Assembly: GCA_963824085.1 (NCBI GenBank)
Contig: CAWGNT010000018.1
Span: 1 to 64,000 of the forward strand
DNA from: JARRNE01 sp963824085
GTDB lineage: Bacteria > Pseudomonadota > Gammaproteobacteria > Chromatiales > Chromatiaceae
Direction: 5' to 3'
Length of the DNA stretch: 64,000 nt
Part shown: piece after piece, positions 55,300 through 63,217 of the stretch
Layout of the letters: every line of letters begins with the position of its first letter
Position numbering within the stretch: the stretch's first letter is position 1
Notes under the pieces: model-generated
Databases searched by the model: none
What the model was told of the DNA's origin: nothing
What the model saw: only the letters and a program-made list of their open reading frames with translations
Program-made: the position numbers and the translations under genes

Positions 55300-55643
55300 T
55301 GGCTGAGCAATTGCGGGGACAGCACCATCCGGACACGGCCGACGGGGCGGACAAGATCGCTGCGGCATTCGGTGTGGCGGCCGCCATCACGGTGATTTTC
55401 AATGTTGTGTTGGCCTTCATCAAGGACGCCTATGAGCCTCTCAATACCTTCATGGCGCACTTGACCGGTCACCACTGGGTCACGCATGGTCTAGCGGACA
55501 TCCTGCTCTTTGTCGTGCTCGGGTGGCTGTTTGCGGCCCGAGGCATTCCCGCCCGCGGGCTGAGCCAAGGCTTGGTGGTCGCGGTGGCCGCGGCGTCGGT
55601 CATCGCCGGGGCAGCATTGGTTGCGTGGTTCGTGCTGGTTTGA
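55299..55643 (+). CDS. three-helix membrane protein
   Basis: 114 residues, three membrane helices (AAAFGVAAAITVIFNVVLAF, ADILLFVVLGWLFAARGI, LVVAVAAASVIAGAALVAWF), with HLTGHHWVTHG between the first two. Translationally coupled to 54802-55299. No family recognised. With its partner it could be a small heme or quinone-linked unit beside the two cytochromes (inference). Confidence 0.5.
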   Translation: MAEQLRGQHHPDTADGADKIAAAFGVAAAITVIFNVVLAFIKDAYEPLNTFMAHLTGHHWVTHGLADILLFVVLGWLFAARGIPARGLSQGLVVAVAAASVIAGAALVAWFVLV

Positions 55644-55765
55644 AGTCGGATCCGCCTGAGGCCGCCTTTCTATGGATGTGGGGCAACGTCCACGGTCTCG
55701 GACGGTCTCGCGCGACCACTCGCCCGGGGCGAGCAATTACTTTTCAGCATCACGAGGGGCGGACC

Positions 55766-56557
55766 ATGGCGAATCCCGGGACAAAACGCTTGCGGGCCAG
55801 CAAACGCCGGGGCGCAACGGCAATCATCTGTGTTGCGGCTACACTCGTGGCGCCGCAGCTTTCGATGGCGGGGCCGCCGTTTCGAACCGATGACCCCGTG
55901 CCGGTGGATTACCAGCATTGGGAAATCTACGCCTTCGCGCAGGGGACCCAAGCCAGTGGGAGCAACGAGGGGGTGAGTCCCGGCATTGAGGCGAACTACG
56001 GAATCCTGCCGAACACCATGGTGCACGTGATCCTGCCGGCCGCTGCCTATTCGAGAGAGGATGGGCAGACCAACTGGGGTTACGGCGACACGGAGTTCGG
56101 GCTCAAGTATCGCTTTCTCGACGGCGGACCGAATGGGTCAGGCCTGATGGTCGGGGCCTTCCCGATCGCGGTCTTTCCCACCGGGGACGAGGACCGGGGC
56201 TTGGGGAGCGGTCATACACAGGTGTTTCTGCCGTTGTGGCTGCAAAAAAGCTTCGGTCCCTGGACCACATACGGCGGTGGGGGCTGGTGGAGCAACCCGG
56301 GCAGCGGCAACAAGGACTATTGGTTCTTCGGGTGGCTGCTGCAGCGCCAGGTTACGGACCAGTTGACACTGGGCGGCGAACTTTTCCATGAAACAGCGGA
56401 CACAGTCGATGGTGTGGACAGCACCGGTTTCAATGTCGGCGGGATCTATGATTTCACCGAGCACCACCATTTGCTCTTTTCTGCCGGCACGGGTATTCAA
56501 AACGCGGACCAGACTAACCGATTCTCCTACTACTTGGGGTATCAACTGACCTTCTGA
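55766..56557 (+). CDS. outer-membrane transporter-like beta-barrel
   Basis: 263 residues from ATG 55766. Signal sequence (TAIICVAATLVAPQLSMA) then GPPFRTDDPVPVDYQHWEIY, the start of a widespread proteobacterial outer-membrane family related to phenol MetA-pathway proteins. Alternating aromatic strands and a C-terminal Phe (FSYYLGYQLTF) fit a beta-barrel. Substrate unknown. It lies between the membrane pair and the second cytochrome. Confidence 0.72.
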   Translation: MANPGTKRLRASKRRGATAIICVAATLVAPQLSMAGPPFRTDDPVPVDYQHWEIYAFAQGTQASGSNEGVSPGIEANYGILPNTMVHVILPAAAYSREDGQTNWGYGDTEFGLKYRFLDGGPNGSGLMVGAFPIAVFPTGDEDRGLGSGHTQVFLPLWLQKSFGPWTTYGGGGWWSNPGSGNKDYWFFGWLLQRQVTDQLTLGGELFHETADTVDGVDSTGFNVGGIYDFTEHHHLLFSAGTGIQNADQTNRFSYYLGYQLTF

Positions 56558-56637
56558 GTCAAGCTACGCGAATGACACGCGCTGAGCCCACGGATCAGGG
56601 CCTGTTGTCCAATTGCAGCTATGTGGGTAACAAACAT

Positions 56638-57117
56638 ATGAACCGAAGTATCACGATTGCAGCCGCGCTTGGGGGCCTGACCCTTGCCGTGCTTGCCTAC
56701 GGCCAGATGGGGATGATGGGCGGCAACGGCATGATGGGCGGCAGGGGCATGATGGGCATGTCTACCCTCCGGCATCAGTACATCATGCAGTATGGAATCC
56801 CCGCGGCGTACGCCGATAAGGCGGATCCGCTGCGCGGCACGGCCGCGAACATCGACGCAGGGAAGAAGCTTTATGAAGCGAATTGCGCGAGCTGCCACGG
56901 CGCGTCCGGTCTGGGGAACGGTCCGGCCGCACAGGCGCTGAATCCGCCGCCTGCCAACATCGCCGCGACGAGCCGGATGCCGATGGCAACCGACGGCTAT
57001 CTCTATTGGACGATCGCGGAAGGCGGGGTCCCGCTAAAAACGGCGATGCCGGCCTTCAAGGACGCACTGAAGCCCGACCAGATCTGGCAGATCGTCCACT
57101 ATCTGCGTCGACTTTGA
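56638..57117 (+). CDS. c-type cytochrome with Met/Gly-rich start
   Basis: 159 residues from ATG 56638. Signal sequence (AAALGGLTLAVLAYG) followed by a Met-Gly-rich stretch (QMGMMGGNGMMGGRGMMGMS) like that of the exported protein at 50712, then a monoheme cytochrome c domain with CASCH near residue 85 and distal Met in KTAMPAFKDALKPDQ. The shared MMGG motif links this cytochrome to copper handling. No strong ribosome site before the ATG. Confidence 0.83.
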   Translation: MNRSITIAAALGGLTLAVLAYGQMGMMGGNGMMGGRGMMGMSTLRHQYIMQYGIPAAYADKADPLRGTAANIDAGKKLYEANCASCHGASGLGNGPAAQALNPPPANIAATSRMPMATDGYLYWTIAEGGVPLKTAMPAFKDALKPDQIWQIVHYLRRL

Positions 57118-58167
57118 GCATTCGAGAGCCGCCTTGGTGGCGGTTCAAAAACAACTTGAACATTGCCCCTGGGAGCCCCTCGCTCCAGCGGGGAGGGGTT
57201 GAGGTGAGGGGAGGCGGTCGCCGTGGCTTGAGGCGGCATTGCCGCAACCGTGCGATCGTCTCGAGAGTCAGCGTGCAGTGTCGCCCGCGGCAGAAAGCGA
57301 TCGCCTTCCTGTGCTTATCCTGGTCCTTCAGCCGCTGCTCCAGCTTGGCAAGCGGAACGCTCACCGCGCCCCCGGCAGGTGGCCGGTACGCTACTCCTAC
57401 GGCGGCCGCACGTTGAATAATGTGGCTTCCGCGCCAAGTGTATAGCCCGGCGAGCGGGTCGCGTGGGCATGAGTATCGGCATTCGCGGTTTCAGCGATCC
57501 GCACGAGGTGGCCCGCCTACTCGGCATGCTGGTCCTGCCGTTTCGGGGCCGAATCACTGACTATGCCATCAATCGGCGCCGGTAGGATATGCCAGTTGCC
57601 AACGACTAAGCGAGTCCGGCGTTGGCCTCTGGGCTTGGTGCGCCTGACAGGTGTGGCCCTGGGTGGCGGGAGACAACACGGCCATGCCTGCGCGTTTTCG
57701 TGACGATCTGCGCGTCTTCTGTCGTGAAGATTCCTTTTAGGATTCGGCTCGGCTGTAACGAATCGTTCATTTTTTCAACGCCCTCTCCATCGCTCATACA
57801 GTTGCGTGATCTCACGATGGCGGTGTTGCGAGGCTAACTGCCTGGCGCCTCATGGCTGAAGGCCAAGCACCGCTGTTGGCACAGCCGATGCTCCTTTGCT
57901 TCTGCCCCGACAGCCCTGGGGATGCGCCAGTGCTATTCGCCGGCGCGATGCCGAACGCGGGCGAAAGGACCGCAAGGGAAGTGCCTAGTGGTCGCGTACA
58001 AGGATGCCGAGCATGTCTACACTGTTCCAATCATCCGACCGATGAGGCGCTTCCCGAGGTGGTACGTGATTCGACAGGAATTGCCTTATTCCGGCTGGCC
58101 GAGGGGTAGGGCTAACGATCGCATTTCGCCCTGACGTGGGCGCCGCAGCAGCTTTCCGGAGTACATC
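57118..58167. other. 1.05-kb gap with repeat and remnants
   Basis: No full gene recognised. It holds a CCCCTC/GAGGGG dispersed repeat at about 57176-57213. Weak coding-like pieces are a 38-residue frame at 57469-57585 (MSIGIRGFSDPHEVARLLGM start) and a minus-strand piece below 57364 (LEQRLKDQDKHRKAIAFCRG). Neither has a family, and both may be remnants. Confidence 0.35.
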
Positions 58168-58650
58168 ATGCAAGTGCAATGTCCCGTCTGCCACATGCCG
58201 GTTGAGCCTAACCAACTGATTCTGGTGTATCACCGAATGCATTTTGCCTTTTGTTCCGAGCAGTGCCGCGAGCGGTTCCAGGCCGCGCCGCACCTCTACG
58301 TCGGTGTTCCTGGGCAGAAAGCGCCCAAGCAAGAGGGTCAGGAAGTCCTGAAGCGTCGCTGTCTGCGCCTTGATGTGGCGCCCACGGCGGAGCAAGGGCG
58401 GCTCATCACAGAGGCCCTAGGGGCCATGATGGGTGTCCGCCGGATCGCAGTCGAGGGCAAGGCGGTTGACATCACCTACGATTTGCTCGAGACGACCGAG
58501 GAACAGATCGAGCGGACGCTGTTGGAGACGGGGGCGAGCCTCGGCAGCGGCTGGACAGAGCGGTTGCGGCGTGCCCTGGTGCACTACGCGGAAGACTGCG
58601 AGGCATCGAACATGGAGGTGACGGGTCGCCCGCCTCACCACCATGGGTGA
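58168..58650 (+). CDS. YHS/TRASH plus HMA-like domain protein
   Basis: 160 residues. N-terminal YHS/TRASH metal domain: CPVCHMPV near residue 4 and FAFCSEQCRERF near residue 35, two Cys pairs suited to Cu or Zn. The second half (from RCLRLDVAPTAEQGRLITEA) is an HMA-like fold without CxxC and ends GWTERLRRALVHYAEDCE...PPHHHG, homologous to the protein at 41979-42359. A metal chaperone or sensor role is an inference. It lies 131 bases before the enzyme I-like gene, which also carries a YHS domain. Confidence 0.78.
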   Translation: MQVQCPVCHMPVEPNQLILVYHRMHFAFCSEQCRERFQAAPHLYVGVPGQKAPKQEGQEVLKRRCLRLDVAPTAEQGRLITEALGAMMGVRRIAVEGKAVDITYDLLETTEEQIERTLLETGASLGSGWTERLRRALVHYAEDCEASNMEVTGRPPHHHG

Positions 58651-58781
58651 GGCAAGATGCGGCGAACCCCGGTGCAGTGCCGGACGAGCTCGCCTAGTCG
58701 CCGGGTCTCGGCGCCAACTGCTCTTCCGCTGTTCCTCCGGTCGTGAATTAGGCGTCTTTGGCCGTCTGGGAGCTTCGACAC

Positions 58782-60659
58782 ATGACCACGGAGAGATTTC
58801 AGGGCGATCCCATTGCGCCGGGGTTCGCAATGGGGCGATTGCACGTTCTCGACGATATCGTCGGCGTCGGCCAGGGACAGTCGTCGCGCGAGGTGGTAGT
58901 CGATCCTGCCAGCGAGATCGAGCGCTTCAGATTTCATATCGATGCCCTCGCACAGCAGATAGAGCAAGCCGCGGACGGTCTGGAATCGGCGGACTTGGGG
59001 GGCGAGGCGGACATTCTCCGCGCACATGTGATGATGCTGCACGATCCCGAGCTTCATCGTCAGGTCGTCGCGCTGATCGAGGCTGACCGCCACTGCGCAG
59101 GAGTTGCAGTGGAGCGGGTTCTGCTTGGAATGTCCACGCTGCTTGGCAGCGCGGACGATCCGGTGCTCGCGGAGCGGGCGGCGGACCTCAGGGATTTGGC
59201 GAGGCGTCTCCTTGCCCGGCTTTCCGACCGCATCCCTTCGGCCTTCGATGCCTCCAGCGCCCCTTCCGGCGGCGTCGTGCTCGTCCTCTCAGAGCTTTTG
59301 CCGAGCGTCGTGCTGGAGGCGAGGGAGCAGGGTGTAGTCGCCTTTGTCGTCCAATATGGGACGACGGTCTCCCACGGGGCGATCCTGGCCAAATCATTCG
59401 GTATGCCGGTCGTGCGCGTGACGAGCCTCGATTGTTTGAGGCCGTTCGTTGGTCGAGCAGCCCTCGTCTGGGATAGGGGCGAGGTCGTCGTGGAGCCCAG
59501 CGACGCGGAGGTGAGCGCGCGGCGGGAGTCGGCCGAGGTTGTCGCAGCCGGACCACTCCCCGGGGCGCCGCGAGCCGGTGTATGGGTGAGCGTTGTGGAT
59601 CCGGAGCAGCTTGACACCCTTGACTGGTCCTTTATCGCAGGGGTCGGGCTCTACCGAAGCGAGGCCCTGTTCATGCGCCACCGGGAGGACTTTCCCACCG
59701 AGCAGGAGCAATTCGTGGCCTACCGACGCCTGTTCGAGTTGGCCGGAGTGCGACCGGTGGTATTCCGTACGGTCGATCTCGGGGCGGACAAGCCGGTAGC
59801 GCACATGCGTTTTGGGCCCCAGGACAATCCGTGTCTCGGCTTACGTGCTCACCGCTTGTTTCGCTTCCATCCCGAAATCCTGATCACGCAAGTCCGCGCG
59901 GTGTTGCGGGCGGCCGCGGGGGAGCACCATCTCCGGCTGATGTTTCCGATGCTGGAGAGCATCGAGCAGTTGCGATTCGTTCGCGGTCTTGTCGAGCAGG
60001 CGACACAGTCACTCGCCGATGACGGTTTGCCTTACCAGCGCGAGTTTCAGCAAGGGGTGCTCGTGGAGACGCCGAGCGCCGCGTGGAGCTTTGAGCGCCT
60101 TCTGCCGGAAATTGATTTCGCGAGCGTCGGCACCAACGACCTGGTGCAGTACCTCTTTGCCGTCGAGCGCAATACGGCCAACGTAGCAGATTTCTACCAG
60201 CCCGAGCACCCGGTGGTGCTCCAGGTCCTACACCAGTTGGTGCGGCAGGCGGTGGAGGCCGGTAGACCGCTATACCTCTGCGGCGAGCTGGCGGCCGACG
60301 CCTGTATGTTGCCCGTACTCGTGGGCTTGGGCATTCAGCATTTCAGCGTGGCGCCGGGGGCCTTGGCTGCGGTGCGGCGCGGACTTGGGCAACTCGACGA
60401 AACGGAGTGTGGGCGGCTGGCCAAACAATGCCTTACAGCCGACACCGCGCTAGACGTTCGTGCGTTGCTCGGGAGGTTACCCTCATCGCCGAACGATGCT
60501 CGATCTATCGGGGACGGCCAGGCCGTGGACCCGGTCTGCGGGATGGTAGTGAGTACCGGCCAGACCCCATACTCGGTGCGCCTTGAGGGAATGACGCATT
60601 ACTTCTGCTCCGTATGCTGCTTGCGCCATTTTACGACGACGTACCCTGCGGGCTCCTGA
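58782..60659 (+). CDS. PTS enzyme I-like protein fused to a YHS domain
   Basis: 625 residues from ATG 58782. Enzyme I hallmarks: N-terminal APGFAMGRLHVLDD, phospho-His loop GTTVSHGAILAKSFGMP (about residue 197), PEP-site GLYRSEALFM, FRTVDLGADK, NPCLGLRAHR, GTNDLVQYLFAVER, and active Cys in YLCGELAADA. So it should autophosphorylate with PEP. The last 40 residues are a YHS metal domain: DPVCGMVVS and YFCSVCCLRHF. This fusion is unusual. No HPr, EIIA or GAF-containing PtsP partner is present, and an upstream TTG/GTG extension is unlikely. Linked to the YHS-HMA gene just upstream. Confidence 0.85.
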   Translation: MTTERFQGDPIAPGFAMGRLHVLDDIVGVGQGQSSREVVVDPASEIERFRFHIDALAQQIEQAADGLESADLGGEADILRAHVMMLHDPELHRQVVALIEADRHCAGVAVERVLLGMSTLLGSADDPVLAERAADLRDLARRLLARLSDRIPSAFDASSAPSGGVVLVLSELLPSVVLEAREQGVVAFVVQYGTTVSHGAILAKSFGMPVVRVTSLDCLRPFVGRAALVWDRGEVVVEPSDAEVSARRESAEVVAAGPLPGAPRAGVWVSVVDPEQLDTLDWSFIAGVGLYRSEALFMRHREDFPTEQEQFVAYRRLFELAGVRPVVFRTVDLGADKPVAHMRFGPQDNPCLGLRAHRLFRFHPEILITQVRAVLRAAAGEHHLRLMFPMLESIEQLRFVRGLVEQATQSLADDGLPYQREFQQGVLVETPSAAWSFERLLPEIDFASVGTNDLVQYLFAVERNTANVADFYQPEHPVVLQVLHQLVRQAVEAGRPLYLCGELAADACMLPVLVGLGIQHFSVAPGALAAVRRGLGQLDETECGRLAKQCLTADTALDVRALLGRLPSSPNDARSIGDGQAVDPVCGMVVSTGQTPYSVRLEGMTHYFCSVCCLRHFTTTYPAGS

Positions 60660-60663
60660 AACG

Positions 60664-60804
60664 ATGGGTCGCGAGATGACGAAACGTCCGGTCGCCGCGA
60701 CGCGGGATCTGGCCGATCCCCTTGTTCACGGGGAACCCGAGGCCGTCTCCAAGAGACTGGAGCGCGCGTCCCCCGATGATATCCCCGCCCTCTCGCTCTG
60801 GTGA
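60664..60804 (+). CDS. possible 46-residue protein after the EI gene
   Basis: ATG 60664 lies four bases after the EI stop. Hydrophilic sequence (MGREMTKRPVAATRDLADPL, GEPEAVSKRLERASPDDIPA). No family recognised. The close spacing suggests translational coupling, but it may be chance. Confidence 0.3.
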   Translation: MGREMTKRPVAATRDLADPLVHGEPEAVSKRLERASPDDIPALSLW

Positions 60805-60819
60805 AATGGGACACGCGGA

Positions 60820-60993
60820 ATGGTCTCGCTTGGGGTGACGGCGCGGGGTTACTTGGCCACGGACTCGACTTCCAGCGCTTTCGAGCTGGATTGGGCTTGG
60901 GCGCTGTACCTAGACAAGGGCGCCGTCGGCGTCGGACAGAAAGCCGGTGCGCACTTCCATGTCTGGGCGGTGCGTGACGAACACCTGCCGTAA
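60820..60993 (+). CDS. possible 57-residue protein
   Basis: ATG 60820, same frame as the preceding small frame beyond its TGA. MVSLGVTARGYLATDSTSSA then FELDWAWALYLDKGAVGVGQ and HFHVWAVRDEHLP. Aromatic and His-rich end; it reads like a protein fragment. No family recognised. Together with 60664-60804 it could be the broken pieces of one gene. Confidence 0.25.
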   Translation: MVSLGVTARGYLATDSTSSAFELDWAWALYLDKGAVGVGQKAGAHFHVWAVRDEHLP

Positions 60994-61722
60994 GGGCGCG
61001 GCGCCGTTAGAAGGCGTCGCGGCTCACGCGATTTCTGTCAATTCGTGCGCCAGCTTGTCGAGCACATCTTGAGGTCAGATGACTGGACGGGTGTAGTCAT
61101 GCTCAACACCCTTGAACGCGACCGTAAGGTGCTCACCTTACTGGTCCTTTCCACCGCCCGACTGCAGTGCTCCGTTGGGCGACGAACCCTGCGGTTGTCC
61201 CGAGCTGTTCGCGAGGATACACGCAGCCCCGCACCCTCGACCCTACCGCCGGACTGCGAGTGTCGAAGTCACCAACAGTCGTCTGGAACAGGGCCGCCTC
61301 GAAAGATCTCCGTGTTGTGTGCTTCTCACCCAAAGGATGAGCCTGACATGACCGCGTTATCCAGGGAACTGGCAACGTCTGGATGCGAGCCAGAGCGGTC
61401 AGCCGCGGTTGCCGCCGCGGTTGGACCCCGCCGCGGTTCGACCCCGCCGCGGTTGCCCAGGCGTGCCCGAGGGTCGGAAACACTGGTCCTTTTACGGCTA
61501 CCACTACGATCGACCGCTGGACCAGAGCTGTCCAGGTGATGCGCATGGGCTCTAGTACGTTATTCAGCGCGCCAATCATTGGACCGCGCAACGGCAGAAC
61601 CCGACCCGTAGCGGACGGTCACAATGTCTGACCGAGTGTCCGCCATGGAGGGCCAAGCCGACTGCGAGGTAGAGGGGCGAACCACCTACTGCACAATACG
61701 TGGTCTCTCCGTATTTTCCCTC
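60994..61722. other. 729-bp gap
   Basis: No gene recognised. It contains a short tandem repeat of gaccccgccgcggtt-type units at about 61402-61456 (four copies of gccgcggtt). The frames in this stretch have no family resemblance, and that at 61624-61854 overlaps the mannitol-dehydrogenase gene antisense. Confidence 0.4.
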
Positions 61723-63207
61723 TTACAGGAGCTCTCTCATCCGCAGCGAGACGCATGGGTTTTCATAGAGGGCTCGGATCATTTCCGTATACAACGCGGT
61801 GAATTTCTCGTTGTGGACGAGATCGCCGAAAATGGGCTTGAGTCTAAGGAATGACAGCGTGTCATCCGGGGTCCCCTTCGCGGCTTGATGCAGTTCGTCT
61901 TTCATGGCATCGACAATATCGAGTTCTGCGCCATGCTCATCGACGCCTTTGTCACTATAGAAACACCATGCGGCGATGACCAGAGTGGCATATTTGATAC
62001 TGCCACCGCGTGCCAGATTTTCGGTAATCGTCGGAATCAGGAACTTTGGCAGCTTGGCTGAACTTTCCAAGCAAATTCGTGCCACGCTGTCCTTGATGTT
62101 CGGGTTTCCAAACCGCACGATCAGACTGTCTTTATACGCTTCCAAATCGATCCCTTCCACCGGGTCCAACACTGGGGTGACGTCGACATCCATGAACCGG
62201 CGCAGATAGGTTGCGAAAAGCGGGTCCGCCACGCAGCCATCGATGGTTTTGTGTCCGTGGATCGAACCGAGTAGCCCGAGGACGGAATGCCCAGCGTTGA
62301 GCAACCGTATTTTCATTTTTTCGTACGGTGTGACGTCGGGAACAAACTGCGCCCCGACTTTTTCCCACGCGGGTCTGCCATTGGAGAACTTGTCTTCGAT
62401 AACCCATTGGCTGAACGGTTCACAGGTGACCGGCCATTGGTCCTTCAATCCCATTTCGCGACCGAGGTATGCGATATCCTCGGGCGTTGTTACGGGCGTG
62501 ATCCGGTCCACCATGGCATTCGGGAAGCACACGTCGCTCTCGATCCACCGCGCGAGATCGGCGTCCTGCTTGTGCGCGAAGGCGAGCAGCATCTTGCGCG
62601 TCATGTCGCCATTGTGCTGAATGTTGTCGCACGACTGAATTGTGACGGCCGGGACTCCCGAGGCGCGGCGTTTCTTGAGCGCGGCGGTCAGATAGCCGAA
62701 AACCGTCTTCGGGCTGGAGGGATGTTCCAGATCGTGCCGCACATCGGGATTGCCGAAGTCGAACTCGCCCGTTGTGGGGTTGAAATTGTAGCCTCCTTCC
62801 GTAATGGTCAGCGAAACGATCTTGGTGTCCGCGCCGGCCATCTTGTCGATGACGGCGCCGGGATCGTCGCAGCCCAGCATGAAATCGATCAGTGAACCGA
62901 TGACGCAGGGTTCAACCTTTCCCTGGGGATGCTTCACGATCAACGTATAGAGATAGTCCTGCGCCTTCAGAATATCGCCGATTTTGCGGTCTGCCTCCCG
63001 CAGGCCCACGCCGCAGATGCCCCAGGCGGACGCATCGGAGTCGTTCATCAGCGCACTGGTGTAATACGCCTCGTGCGATCGGTGGAAACCGCCGACCCCG
63101 ATATGGACGATGCCGGCTTTGACTTTGCTCCGGTCATAGGATGGACGAACGATTTCGTCGGCGAGGAGGTGAAGGTTTTCCTGCTTGAGTTGAATGGGTT
63201 CGGTCAT
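61723..63207 (-). CDS. mannitol dehydrogenase family protein
   Basis: 494-residue NAD-dependent polyol or hexuronate dehydrogenase, the long-chain mannitol dehydrogenase family (mannitol 2-dehydrogenase, D-arabinitol dehydrogenase, fructuronate reductase). Visible: Rossmann start AGIVHIGVGGFHRSHEAYYT, family motif TITEGGYNFNP, SCDNIQHNGDMTRKMLLAFA, NAMVDRITPVTTPEDI, and the catalytic Lys region MKIRLLNAGHSVLGLLGSIH. Length is normal. The overall sequence is closest in feel to mannitol 2-dehydrogenase (fructose + NADH), but I cannot separate the subfamilies. Ten bases after the permease gene, same strand, so one operon. Confidence 0.88.
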   Translation of the reverse strand: MTEPIQLKQENLHLLADEIVRPSYDRSKVKAGIVHIGVGGFHRSHEAYYTSALMNDSDASAWGICGVGLREADRKIGDILKAQDYLYTLIVKHPQGKVEPCVIGSLIDFMLGCDDPGAVIDKMAGADTKIVSLTITEGGYNFNPTTGEFDFGNPDVRHDLEHPSSPKTVFGYLTAALKKRRASGVPAVTIQSCDNIQHNGDMTRKMLLAFAHKQDADLARWIESDVCFPNAMVDRITPVTTPEDIAYLGREMGLKDQWPVTCEPFSQWVIEDKFSNGRPAWEKVGAQFVPDVTPYEKMKIRLLNAGHSVLGLLGSIHGHKTIDGCVADPLFATYLRRFMDVDVTPVLDPVEGIDLEAYKDSLIVRFGNPNIKDSVARICLESSAKLPKFLIPTITENLARGGSIKYATLVIAAWCFYSDKGVDEHGAELDIVDAMKDELHQAAKGTPDDTLSFLRLKPIFGDLVHNEKFTALYTEMIRALYENPCVSLRMRELL

Positions 63208-63217
63208 GACGAACTCC

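Noticed and set aside
61624..61854. Small plus-strand gene at the end of the mannitol dehydrogenase
   Set aside because: It overlaps the conserved C-terminus antisense, and no ribosome site or family is seen.
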